A DNA stretch of 15,569 nt from Armatimonadetes bacterium RBG_19FT_COMBO_69_19 (GTDB lineage: Bacteria > Sysuimicrobiota > Sysuimicrobiia > Sysuimicrobiales > Kaftiobacteriaceae). Below, piece by piece: positions 8,975 to 15,569 of this stretch (the first letter of the stretch is position 1; every line of letters begins with the position of its first letter). The stretch is taken from positions 21,294 to 36,862 of the forward strand of contig MENB01000064.1 of assembly GCA_001768125.1 (NCBI GenBank). The letters are read 5' to 3'. The translations under genes and the position numbers were made by a program. The notes beneath the pieces are model-generated. The model worked only from the letters and a program-made list of their open reading frames with translations, had not been told where the DNA came from and ran no database searches.

Positions 8975-9618
8975 GGTCCACTCGGATCTACCTGCTCCGG
9001 CACGGGGAGACCACCTGGAACGTCGCGCGGCGCTACCAGGGCACGCGTGACTCCCCGCTCAGCGAGGCCGGCCGGGAGCAGACGCTCCGCACGCGCGATG
9101 CGCTTCGCGCCGCACCGCTGCGCGCGGTGTACAGCAGTCCGCTCATCCGCGCGCTCGAGACAGCCGCCGCCATCGCCGAACCGCACAGCCTGCCGGTGCA
9201 CACGCATGATGGGTTGAGCGAGATCCGCGTCGGCGAGTGGGAAGGGCTGACTGTAGCGGAGATCGAGGCGCGCTACGTGCAGGCGGTGCGGCAGTGGTAC
9301 GACACGCCGCATCTCGCCCGCATCCCCGGAGGCGAGATGGTCGGGGAGATGCGGGACCGCGCGACGGCCGCCGTGGAGGAGATCCGCCGGCGCCACGAGG
9401 GTGAAGCGGTGGCGGTGGTCGCCCACGGCGGCGTGAACAAGACCATCCTTCTCACCGTGCTCGGCGCGCCGCTGTCCAGCTACTGGCGTATCCGGCAGCA
9501 CAATGCCTGCATCAACGTCCTCGACTACGCCGGCGATCGTGCGGTGATGCTCGTCATGAACGAGACGTCCCACCTGACGGCGCACTCGGCCGGAGAGCCG
9601 CAGCCGGTCCGCTTCTAA
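8971..9618 (+). CDS. Histidine phosphatase family protein (GpmB/CobC-like)
   Basis: A 215-residue branch-1 histidine phosphatase. The phosphohistidine motif is LLRHGETTWN with His11 (R10-H11-G12-E13); SSPLIRALETA supplies Arg60; the acid/base Glu84 lies in LSEIRVGEWEGL; the second catalytic histidine is His152 in VVAHGGVNKTIL. The GEWEGLT motif is common to GpmB-like phosphatases and alpha-ribazole phosphatases (CobC), so substrate specificity cannot be decided; no cobalamin gene is nearby. The GTG start overlaps the preceding stop by 4 bp (GTGA). The C-terminal ~20 residues (SHLTAHSAGEPQPVRF at the end) are coded in the region that overlaps the convergent transporter gene and look unconserved. 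Confidence 0.9.
   Translation: MRSTRIYLLRHGETTWNVARRYQGTRDSPLSEAGREQTLRTRDALRAAPLRAVYSSPLIRALETAAAIAEPHSLPVHTHDGLSEIRVGEWEGLTVAEIEARYVQAVRQWYDTPHLARIPGGEMVGEMRDRATAAVEEIRRRHEGEAVAVVAHGGVNKTILLTVLGAPLSSYWRIRQHNACINVLDYAGDRAVMLVMNETSHLTAHSAGEPQPVRF
9554..9618. other. 65-bp convergent overlap of two coding regions
   Basis: The 3' ends of the plus-strand histidine phosphatase gene (stop at 9616-9618) and the minus-strand transporter gene (stop at 9554-9556) overlap by 65 bp. No intrinsic terminator with a T run is visible on either strand in or near the overlap. Confidence 0.8.
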
Positions 9619-10891
9619 CGTCTCGCGGGAAGCGCGTGAACACGAGCGCGCCCAGCGCGACCGAGCCGGAGGCGATCAGCGGGACGATCCGCAGGCCCAG
9701 GTCGCCGCCGGACGCATACCCGAACCGTTCCAGCACGGCCCCGAGCGTCACCGCCGCCAGGCTCGTCGTCCCGTTGAAGATCAAGCCCTGGAGCGCGAAG
9801 AACAGGGCCTCGCTGCGGTGGCCCGCCCGGGCGCCGTGCTCCTCGGCGATGTCCGCAAGGATGGCGTTGGGCAGCACGAACAACGCCGCGAGCGGCGGAC
9901 CGGCCAATCCGACGAGCAGATACCCCTGGGCGGCGCGACCGACCGGCAGCGGGAGACGCCCGATGAGCCCGATCAGCGGGACGATGACGGCCGCCATGAG
10001 CATCGCCAGCAGGAGCGCCCGGCGTTTCCCCCCACGCTTCGCCAGGGTGGCGATGAGCGGAAGCGACAGCAGCGTGAAGGCGATCGTCACGGCGAGCACC
10101 GTGCCGACCGCTCCGCGGGGGAGCCCCATGAGCACGGTGACGACGAACGCGAGCGAGAGGTTGACCATGCTGAGCCCGAACCACAGCAGGGCCAGGCCGA
10201 GCAGGTAGATCCGGAACGGGCGGCTGGCCATCACCGCGCGCGCCGCGGGGCCGAACGCCACCGGCGGCTCCGGCACGTGGCGTTCCCGCACGCTCAGCGC
10301 GGCGATCCACATCGCGATCATCCCGATCGGCGCCAGCACGAGGCCCATCACCGGGAAGCTGAAGCGGGCCACGAGCGCTGACGAGCCGAGGAAGGCGGCG
10401 GCGGTCCCGGCCAGACTGAAGGCGGCCTGCCACGCCGCGGTCTCGATCCGTCCGGCCCCACCCGCCGTGATCTCCGGGAGCAGCGCGGTGTATGGGTTCA
10501 GCACCACGGTGTAGAGGAAGTAGAAGGCGCCGAGCATCGTGCCCAGGTACAGGAAGTTGCCCGTCGTCTGCCCGGCGTGCGGCGGCGTCCAGAGCAGCGC
10601 GAACGAGAGGGCGAGCAGCGGCGCGCCGGCGAGGATGAAGGGGCGGCGGCGCCCGAAGCGCGAGCGGATCCGGTCGCTGAGGTAGGCGATCGGCGGATCC
10701 GCGAGGGCGTCGACGATGCGGCCCGCGCCCATGGCGAAGCCGAGCAGCAAGACGGCGACGCGCGCGGGAAGCCCCTGCCCCGCCGGCGGCGCGTAATAGT
10801 AGAAGATCCACAGCAACACGGTCTGCTGCAGCAGGCTCCCGCCGAAGCTGCCGATGCCGTAGAGGATCTGTCTGCTATAATTGCGCCACAA
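9554..10891 (-). CDS. MFS transporter, GPH (glycoside-pentoside-hexuronide):cation symporter type
   Basis: A 445-residue polytopic membrane protein with about 12 hydrophobic segments. The loop after TM2 reads DPPIAYLSDRIRSRFGRRR (65-83), the diagnostic motif of the GPH/MelB family, and the C-terminal half has AILADIAEEHGARAGHRSEA, the equivalent of the family's D-x-x-G-x-R-x-E loop. The family moves sugars or glycosides with H+ or Na+; the substrate here cannot be told and no glycosidase gene is adjacent. The first available start in frame is TTG at 10891 (an in-frame stop lies about 12 codons upstream), and YSRQILYGIGSFG follows at once, as expected for TM1. This start overlaps the divergent aroE ATG by one base. 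The tail after FTRFPRD is low-complexity and lies in the convergent overlap. Confidence 0.88.
   Translation of the reverse strand: MWRNYSRQILYGIGSFGGSLLQQTVLLWIFYYYAPPAGQGLPARVAVLLLGFAMGAGRIVDALADPPIAYLSDRIRSRFGRRRPFILAGAPLLALSFALLWTPPHAGQTTGNFLYLGTMLGAFYFLYTVVLNPYTALLPEITAGGAGRIETAAWQAAFSLAGTAAAFLGSSALVARFSFPVMGLVLAPIGMIAMWIAALSVRERHVPEPPVAFGPAARAVMASRPFRIYLLGLALLWFGLSMVNLSLAFVVTVLMGLPRGAVGTVLAVTIAFTLLSLPLIATLAKRGGKRRALLLAMLMAAVIVPLIGLIGRLPLPVGRAAQGYLLVGLAGPPLAALFVLPNAILADIAEEHGARAGHRSEALFFALQGLIFNGTTSLAAVTLGAVLERFGYASGGDLGLRIVPLIASGSVALGALVFTRFPRDVRSGPAAALRPSAPSGGTSRS
10873..10881 (+). promoter_or_regulatory. Extended -10 promoter of the aro operon (leaderless aroE)
   Basis: TGCTATAAT, a perfect extended -10 on the plus strand, ends 9 nt before the aroE ATG at 10891. 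No -35-like hexamer is seen 16-18 bp upstream, as is usual for extended -10 promoters. A start site 7-10 nt after the -10 would put +1 at 10888-10891, that is, at or within three bases of the ATG. There is no Shine-Dalgarno sequence before aroE. The element lies within codons 4-7 of the minus-strand transporter gene. Confidence 0.7.
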
Positions 10892-11784
10892 TGGACGCCC
10901 CCGATGCGCGCACGCGAGTTGTGGGCATCATTGGAGACCCGGTCGCCCACTCCCTTTCCCCGCGGATGCACAACGCGGCCTTCACCGCGCTCGGGTTGAA
11001 CTGGGTGTATCTCGCCTTCCGGGTGCGCGCCGGGGAGCTGCGCGGCGCGCTACACGGTCTGGCCGCGCTCGACCTCGCCGGCGTGAATGTGACCATCCCG
11101 CACAAGGAAGCGGTGCTGCCGCTGCTCGACGAGGTCGATCCGCCAGCCGCGCGCATCGGCGCGGTGAATACGGTGCGCATCGCCGACGGCAGGCTCCGCG
11201 GATCCAACACCGATGCCTCCGGTCTCGTGGATGCGCTGGTCCGGGACGGAGGCGCCCACCTCGCTGGCAGCCGGTGTCTCGTCCTGGGGGCTGGCGGCGG
11301 AGGCCGCGCCGCCGCCTTCGCCCTGGCGGAGGCCGGCGCCGCAAAGGTCGTGATCCTCAATCGCGCGCCCGACCGGGCGCGCACGCTTGCTCAGGGAGTG
11401 TCGCCGGCCGCACGAGCCTGCGACGTCGGTAGCGGGCCACTCGACCCCGTCACGGTCGGTCGCGAAGCGGAGGATGCCGACGTGATCGTCCAGGCCACGA
11501 GCGCCACGATGTCCCAGGCCGCAGGCGGATCCGGTGGGCGCGATCCGTGGCTCGCCGCCCTCCGCGGCAGCCTGCGTGGCGGGATGACCGTGCTGGACAT
11601 GGTATACACTCCGAGGTGGACCGATCTTCTCGGCGCCGCGCGCGAGGCGGGCGCGACTGTGGTGAGCGGGCTGTCCATGCTCGTGTACCAGGGCGCGGGC
11701 GCCTTCGAGCTGTGGACGGGCCGTCGCGCCCCGGTCGAGGTGATGAAGAGGGCCGTGGATGCTGCGATTCCTGACCGCGGGTGA
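10891..11784 (+). CDS. aroE: Shikimate dehydrogenase
   Basis: NADPH-dependent reduction of 3-dehydroshikimate to shikimate. The 297-residue protein has the substrate motif [18 protein letters not shown] (14-31), the catalytic lysine K72 in [11 protein letters not shown]93-T in IGAVNTV, D108 in SNTDASGL, and the nucleotide-binding loop [12 protein letters not shown] (131-142). The C-terminal [19 protein letters not shown] is typical. A later GTG at 10921 is possible but would cut into the first strand, so ATG 10891 is preferred. It is the first gene of the aro operon, apparently read from a leaderless mRNA. It overlaps aroC by 26 bp. Confidence 0.95.
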   Translation: MDAPDARTRVVGIIGDPVAHSLSPRMHNAAFTALGLNWVYLAFRVRAGELRGALHGLAALDLAGVNVTIPHKEAVLPLLDEVDPPAARIGAVNTVRIADGRLRGSNTDASGLVDALVRDGGAHLAGSRCLVLGAGGGGRAAAFALAEAGAAKVVILNRAPDRARTLAQGVSPAARACDVGSGPLDPVTVGREAEDADVIVQATSATMSQAAGGSGGRDPWLAALRGSLRGGMTVLDMVYTPRWTDLLGAAREAGATVVSGLSMLVYQGAGAFELWTGRRAPVEVMKRAVDAAIPDRG

Positions 11785-12880
11785 GTCGCACGGGAAGGCC
11801 CTGACGGCCGTGGTCGAGGGCGTCCCGGCCGGGCTGCGCCTCAGCGAGGACGACCTCGCCCCCCAGATGCTGCGCGGTCAACTCGGGTACGGCCGCAGCG
11901 CGCGCATGAAGCTCGAGCCGGATCGCGTCGAGATCGTCTCGGGGCTCATGAACGGGGAGACGATCGGCGGCCCACTCGCCCTGCGCATCGAGAACCGCGA
12001 CGTGCGGACCGAGGAACCTCCCCTGACGCGCCCGCGGCCGGGGCACGCCGACCTCGCCGGCGCGATGAAGTACGGCTTTAAAGACGTGCGGCGGACCCTC
12101 GAGCGCGCGAGTGCCCGGGAGACGGCGGCGCGCGTGGCGGTCGGCGCGGTGTGCCGCATCTTCCTGGCCGAGTTCGGCGTTCGCGTCTTCAGCCACGTGA
12201 TCGAGGTCGGCGGGATCGCCATCGCTCGCCGGCCGGAGGGCTGGGACGAGATCCCCGAGCTCGCCGAGGCCTCGGAACTGCGCTGCGTCGACCCCGAGGC
12301 GGAAGCGCGCATGCGCGAGGCGATCGAGCAGGCGAAGAAGGATGGCGATACCCTCGGCGGGGTCTTCGAGGTGGTGGCGCTCGGCGTGCCGCCGGGCCTG
12401 GGGAGCTACGTGCACTGGGACCGCAAGCTCGACGGCCGGCTGGCCCAGGCGGTGATGTCCATCCACGCCGTGAAGGGCGTTGAGGTCGGTCCCGGATTCG
12501 AGATCGCCCGCACGCCCGGCTCCCGCGCCCACGACGAGATCCTCTACGACCGCGACCGGGGCTTCTATCGCGAGACGAATCGCTCGGGCGGCACCGAGGG
12601 CGGCGTAACGACCGGCGCGGCGTTGGTCGTGCGCGGCGCGATGAAGCCGCTCTCCACGCTCATGACGCCCCTGCGCTCGGTGGATCTCCAGTCCAAGGAG
12701 CCGGTGAAAGGTGCCGTGGTGCGCAGCGACGTGTGTGCCGTGCCGGCGGCGGGCGTGGTCGGCGAGGCGATGGTCGCCGTCGTGCTCGCCGATGCGTTCC
12801 TGGAGAAGTTCGGCGGCGACTCCATGGCGGACATCCGTGCCGCGTACGACGCCTACAGCGCTCGGGTGCGGGAGATGTGA
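11759..12880 (+). CDS. aroC: Chorismate synthase
   Basis: Reduced-FMN-dependent conversion of EPSP to chorismate. The 373-residue protein shows signature 1 [18 protein letters not shown] (8-25, His11), [20 protein letters not shown] (43-62), [26 protein letters not shown] (91-106), the block R115-to-R125 [16 protein letters not shown], and [20 protein letters not shown] towards the C-terminus. Length is typical of the larger bacterial form. The ATG at 11759, with AGAGGG six bases upstream, lies 26 bp inside aroE, and the end shares a 4-bp GTGA with the next gene, so translation is probably coupled along the operon. Confidence 0.97.
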   Translation: MLRFLTAGESHGKALTAVVEGVPAGLRLSEDDLAPQMLRGQLGYGRSARMKLEPDRVEIVSGLMNGETIGGPLALRIENRDVRTEEPPLTRPRPGHADLAGAMKYGFKDVRRTLERASARETAARVAVGAVCRIFLAEFGVRVFSHVIEVGGIAIARRPEGWDEIPELAEASELRCVDPEAEARMREAIEQAKKDGDTLGGVFEVVALGVPPGLGSYVHWDRKLDGRLAQAVMSIHAVKGVEVGPGFEIARTPGSRAHDEILYDRDRGFYRETNRSGGTEGGVTTGAALVVRGAMKPLSTLMTPLRSVDLQSKEPVKGAVVRSDVCAVPAAGVVGEAMVAVVLADAFLEKFGGDSMADIRAAYDAYSARVREM

Positions 12881-14496
12881 AGAACATCGTCCTCATCGGG
12901 TTCATGGGCACGGGCAAGAGCGCGGCCGGGCAGATCCTCGCGCGGCGGCTAGGCTGGACTTTCATCGATACCGACCGTCGGGTCGAGATCAAGGAGCGAG
13001 CGACCATCCCGCAGATCTTTGCGCGCCGCGGCGAGGAGCACTTCCGTGAGGTGGAGGCACGGATCATCGCCGACGTCGCCGGGAGGCGCGATGCCGTGAT
13101 CGCCACCGGCGGGGGCGCCGTGCTGCGGCCGGAGAACATGCGCGCTCTGCGCGAACACGGCTGGGTAGTGTCCCTGACCGCACCTCCCGACCTTCTGCTC
13201 AAGCGCCTCACCGACGGCGAGCGGCGGCCGCTGCTGCGCGGGGACGTGCGGGGCAACATCGTCCGGCTGCTCGATCAGCGCCGGCCGCTCTACCGCGACG
13301 CCGACCTGATGATCGACGTCTCGGTGGCAACCCCGGAACGGGTGGCCGACGCCGTGATGGAATTCCTGGGGCGGCGCGCCAGGCAGACCCTCCCGGTGCG
13401 GCTCGACGGCCGGGAGTATCCGGTGTACGTGGGCGAGGGTATCCTGCCCCTGCTGGGCCCCGACCTGGTGGCGATGCGGGCAGGCCGGCGCGTGGCCCTG
13501 CTGACGCACCGTGCTATCCTGCGCGCCGCCGGCGCGCTGCTGCCCGTGCTCAAGGGCCACGGCTTCGACGTGACCGTGCTCGAAGTTCCGGCGGGCGAGC
13601 AGTCGAAGAGCCTCCCCGTTGCCGGCGCGCTCTTCAGCCGCCTGGCGCGGGCCAAGCTGGATCGCCACAGCACGCTCATCGCGTTGGGCGGGGGCGTCAT
13701 CGGCGACCTGGGCGGCTTCGTCGCCGCCACGTACATGCGCGGCATCCGCCTCGTCCACGTGCCGACCACACTGCTGGCGATGGTGGACAGTAGCATCGGC
13801 GGGAAGACCGGCGTGAACCACGCCGCCGTGAAGAACCTCGTCGGCGCCTTCTTCCAGCCCGCCGCGGTGTTCGCCGATGTGCGCATGCTGCAGACGCTCC
13901 CGGATCGCGAGCTGCGCAGCGGCCTGGCCGAGGCGATCAAGACCGGCGTGATCGGCGATGCCGACCTCTTCGAGTTCATCGAGGAGAACCTCGCCGCCGT
14001 CCTGCGCCGCGACACCGCCGCGCTCGTGCAGGTCATCACGCGATGCGCCGCGTTCAAGGCGCGCGTGGTGGAAGTGGACGAGGCCGAGCGCGCGGAACGC
14101 CAGATCCTGAACTACGGCCACACCATCGGGCATGCGGTGGAGGCGGCGGCCGGCTTCCACCGCCTCACCCACGGCGAGGCCGTGGCCATCGGCATGGCGC
14201 TCGAGGCCCGCCTGGCCCAGCGCCTGGGGCTCACCGGGGCGGCCACGGTCGAGCGGCAGAACGCGCTCCTCGCCCGGGCGGGGCTCCCTGTGAAGCTCGG
14301 CGCGGTCAGCCGCGCCGCGGTCTGGCGCGCCCTGGCCCTCGACAAGAAAGGGAGAGACGGCGTGCTGCGCTGGCCGATGCTGGTAGGCATCGGTACCGTG
14401 CGGCGCGAACAGGAAGTGCCGGACGGACTGCTCGCGGAGGTGCTCGGTGGCCAGGGTGCTCGTCGTTTACGGGCCCAACCTCAACCTGCTCGGTGA
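12877..14496 (+). CDS. aroKB: Bifunctional shikimate kinase / 3-dehydroquinate synthase (AroKB fusion)
   Basis: A 539-residue fusion in one uninterrupted frame. Residues 1-165 are shikimate kinase: Walker [11 protein letters not shown] (6-15), D31-T-D33 and R57 for shikimate binding, ATGGGAVLR (77-84), the lid RRPLLRG (116-122) and [11 protein letters not shown] linker of only ~8 residues follows. Residues ~173-535 are NAD+/Zn dehydroquinate synthase: [26 protein letters not shown] (269-284), [20 protein letters not shown], the zinc ligands E352 (AEAIKTG), H415 (LNYGHTIGH) and H432 (HGEAVAIGM). The GTG start at 12877 is in the GTGA overlap with aroC; the open frame extends upstream into aroC, but the conserved kinase strand starts here. 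The last ~14 residues overlap aroQ. The two activities are pathway steps 2 and 5. A similar fusion is known in Thermotoga. Confidence 0.95.
   Translation: MKNIVLIGFMGTGKSAAGQILARRLGWTFIDTDRRVEIKERATIPQIFARRGEEHFREVEARIIADVAGRRDAVIATGGGAVLRPENMRALREHGWVVSLTAPPDLLLKRLTDGERRPLLRGDVRGNIVRLLDQRRPLYRDADLMIDVSVATPERVADAVMEFLGRRARQTLPVRLDGREYPVYVGEGILPLLGPDLVAMRAGRRVALLTHRAILRAAGALLPVLKGHGFDVTVLEVPAGEQSKSLPVAGALFSRLARAKLDRHSTLIALGGGVIGDLGGFVAATYMRGIRLVHVPTTLLAMVDSSIGGKTGVNHAAVKNLVGAFFQPAAVFADVRMLQTLPDRELRSGLAEAIKTGVIGDADLFEFIEENLAAVLRRDTAALVQVITRCAAFKARVVEVDEAERAERQILNYGHTIGHAVEAAAGFHRLTHGEAVAIGMALEARLAQRLGLTGAATVERQNALLARAGLPVKLGAVSRAAVWRALALDKKGRDGVLRWPMLVGIGTVRREQEVPDGLLAEVLGGQGARRLRAQPQPAR
14436..14440 (+). 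promoter_or_regulatory. Shine-Dalgarno site of aroQ inside aroKB
   Basis: GGAGG six bases before the GTG at 14447, inside the end of aroKB. It supports a genuine 50-bp gene overlap rather than a later aroQ start. Confidence 0.7.
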
Positions 14497-14893
14497 GCGC
14501 GAGCCGCAGGTCTACGGCCGCGACACCATGGAGGACATCAACGCCCGCCTGCGCGAGGTCGCCGCGCGGGAGGGCGTCGAGCTCGAGGTCTTCCAGTCCA
14601 ACAGCGAAGGGGCGATCATCGATCGCCTGCAGGCCGCGCGCAAGACCGTCCAGGCCGTCGTGCTCAACGCCGGTGCGCTGTCCCACTACAGCTACGCCCT
14701 GCGCGACGCCGTAGCGGCGATCCGGATCCCCGTGATCGAAGTGCACATGACCAACGTCCTCGCCCGCGGAGAGTTCCGCGCCACGCTGGCGCTCGCCCCG
14801 GCCTGCCGGGGGATGATCTTCGGCTTCGGTGCGAATAGCTTCGTGCTCGGCCTGCGCGCGGCGATCGACCTGATCCGCAGCGAGGCGCGATAG
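14447..14893 (+). CDS. aroQ: 3-dehydroquinate dehydratase, type II
   Basis: Dehydrates 3-dehydroquinate to 3-dehydroshikimate. The 148-residue protein is a type II dodecameric dehydroquinase: [16 protein letters not shown] (9-24) with catalytic Arg18 and Tyr23, QSNSEGAIID (50-59), NAGALSHYS (74-82) with Asn74 and His80, EVHMTNVLARGEFR (98-111) with His100 and Arg111, and IFGFGANSF. The residue before GPN, usually N in the family, is Tyr8. The start is GTG 14447 with GGAGG upstream; the only later option, GTG 14456, would still overlap aroKB by 41 bp. It is followed by aroH after a 4-bp gap. Confidence 0.95.
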   Translation: MARVLVVYGPNLNLLGEREPQVYGRDTMEDINARLREVAAREGVELEVFQSNSEGAIIDRLQAARKTVQAVVLNAGALSHYSYALRDAVAAIRIPVIEVHMTNVLARGEFRATLALAPACRGMIFGFGANSFVLGLRAAIDLIRSEAR

Positions 14894-14897
14894 CGCC

Positions 14898-15275
14898 ATG
14901 CACATCCGGGGGATCCGCGGGGCGACGACCTGCGACGCCGATCAGGAGGAGGCCATCCTCAAGGCCACGGCGGAGCTGCTGCAGCAGATGGCCGACGCGA
15001 ACGGCGTCGAGTCGGACGAGATCGCCTCGATCATCTTCACCGCCACCGCCGATCTGACCGCCGCCTTTCCGGCCGAAGCGGCGCGCCGCCTCAACTGGAC
15101 CCTGGTGCCGCTGCTCTCCGCGACGGAGATGGCCGTGCCCGCGCCGCGGGCGGTGCCGCGGTGCGTGCGCATCCTCATGCTGTGGAACACGCCGCGCTCG
15201 CAGGAAGAGATCGTCCACGTCTACCTTCGCGGGGCGACCTCGCTCCGCCCCGACCTCAGGGAGCGCCGGCCTTAG
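14898..15275 (+). CDS. aroH: Chorismate mutase, AroH type
   Basis: Converts chorismate to prephenate, the first step towards Phe and Tyr. The 125-residue protein aligns along its length with the trimeric Bacillus subtilis AroH: MHIRGIRGATTC with Arg7, ADLTAAFPAEAARRL, TEMAVP with Glu77, RCVRIL with Arg91, and HVYLRGATSLRPDL with Tyr109 at the end; these match the known active-site residues R7, E78, R90 and Y108. AroH-type mutases are far rarer than AroQ-type ones and are mostly found in Bacillota, cyanobacteria and relatives. It has no clear Shine-Dalgarno site and sits 4 bp after aroQ and 7 bp before aroA. Confidence 0.95.
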   Translation: MHIRGIRGATTCDADQEEAILKATAELLQQMADANGVESDEIASIIFTATADLTAAFPAEAARRLNWTLVPLLSATEMAVPAPRAVPRCVRILMLWNTPRSQEEIVHVYLRGATSLRPDLRERRP

Positions 15276-15282
15276 CCAAGCG

Positions 15283-15569
15283 ATGGACATCACCATCACC
15301 CCCGCCGCGCAGCTGAGGGGGCGCTGTCGCCTCCCCGGAGATAAATCCATCTCGCACCGTGCGGCGATCATCGGTGCGCTGGCCTCGGGCGTCACCACGG
15401 TCCGCAACTTCCTCCGGGCGGATGACTGCCTGCGGACGCTGGACTGCCTCCGGGACCTCGGCGTGCGCATCGAGGACGATCAGGGGCGTGTCGTGATCCA
15501 CGGAGCCGCAGGCCGGCTGTCTGAGCCGGCCCGCGTACTTGATGCCGGGAACTCCGGGACGACGATGCG
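15283..15569 (+). CDS. aroA: 3-phosphoshikimate 1-carboxyvinyltransferase (EPSP synthase), N-terminal 95 residues, cut by window end
   Basis: Transfers the enolpyruvyl group from PEP to shikimate-3-phosphate. The 5' part shows LPGDKSISHRAAIIGALASG (17-36) with Lys21, Ser22 and Arg26, then FLRADDCLRTLDCLRDLG and DAGNSGTTM (87-95). PGDKSISHR with GNSGTT is the Bacillus-like pattern, unlike the E. coli LPGSKSVSNR and GNAGTAMR. The diagnostic C-terminal motifs lie outside the window. It starts 7 bp after aroH without an obvious Shine-Dalgarno site. Confidence 0.93.
   Translation, partial: MDITITPAAQLRGRCRLPGDKSISHRAAIIGALASGVTTVRNFLRADDCLRTLDCLRDLGVRIEDDQGRVVIHGAAGRLSEPARVLDAGNSGTTM

Noticed and set aside
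9615..10811. 398-codon minus-strand frame and several plus-strand frames across the transporter gene
   Set aside because: The membrane-protein frame (9554-10891) has TM segments and GPH motifs; the others give Arg/Ala-rich translations with no motif.
10921..10950. GTGGGC/GCCCAC inverted repeat early in aroE
   Set aside because: It is a 6-bp stem with an 18-nt loop lying in the conserved [10 protein letters not shown] codons, so it is expected by chance in GC-rich coding sequence.
11600..11612. TATACACT inside aroE as an internal promoter for aroC
   Set aside because: It encodes the conserved MVYTP segment, has no -35 match and lies ~150 bp before aroC.
12733..12876. Upstream extension of the aroKB frame into aroC
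   Set aside because: The added residues are Arg/Gly-rich out-of-frame aroC sequence; the kinase strand begins at the GTG at 12877.

Overview
This is a GC-rich (roughly 70% by eye), densely coding, single-genome chromosomal segment from a bacterium of Terrabacteria/Bacillota-like affinity. The evidence is the origin-proximal order recF - dciA-like - remB-like - gyrB - gyrA, a RemB-family protein encoded directly before gyrB, an insertion-less ~640-residue GyrB of the Gram-positive type, an AroH-type chorismate mutase, and an aroA start resembling the Bacillus-type EPSP synthase. An uncultured high-GC lineage near the Bacillota (for example Armatimonadota-like or CSP1-3/Sysuimicrobiota-like) would fit, but that is inference and the sequence alone does not settle it. 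I see no rRNA, tRNA, CRISPR array, insertion sequence or phage.

Region 1 (1-1436) is the replication/repair end: the 3' part of recF, a DUF721/DciA-like gene and a remB-like gene, each overlapping the next by 17-23 bp. Region 2 (1437-6007) is the gyrase operon gyrB-gyrA, preceded by a 176-bp spacer with a perfect TTGACA -35 box and an extended -10. Both gyrase subunits carry non-canonical residues at positions equivalent to E. coli quinolone-resistance sites.

Region 3 (6008-9618) is a same-strand train of six small genes after gyrA: a compact M50 site-2-type protease without a PDZ domain, a GNAT acetyltransferase with a degenerate second half, an AlaX-type alanyl-tRNA editing protein, a two-CxxC small protein, a phage-type HExxH putative metallopeptidase and a histidine phosphatase. 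Gaps are short, so read-through from gyrBA is plausible. A candidate internal promoter lies at the alaX stop codon. The train ends convergently against a GPH-type sugar/cation symporter gene on the minus strand, and the two genes overlap by 65 bp.

Region 4 (10891 to the right edge) is a tight shikimate/chorismate operon: aroE - aroC - aroKB fusion - aroQ (type II) - aroH - aroA (cut by the window edge). It covers dehydroquinate synthesis through chorismate and on to prephenate; DAHP synthase is not in the window. A perfect extended -10 (TGCTATAAT) ends 9 nt before the aroE ATG, so the operon is probably read from a leaderless or nearly leaderless mRNA. That promoter sits inside the first codons of the divergent transporter gene, and the two start codons overlap by one base.

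No unmistakably new multi-gene system was found. The observations most worth checking are the leaderless divergent aroE/transporter junction, the gyrase quinolone-pocket residues, the PDZ-less M50 protease and the small zinc-ribbon/metallopeptidase pair.
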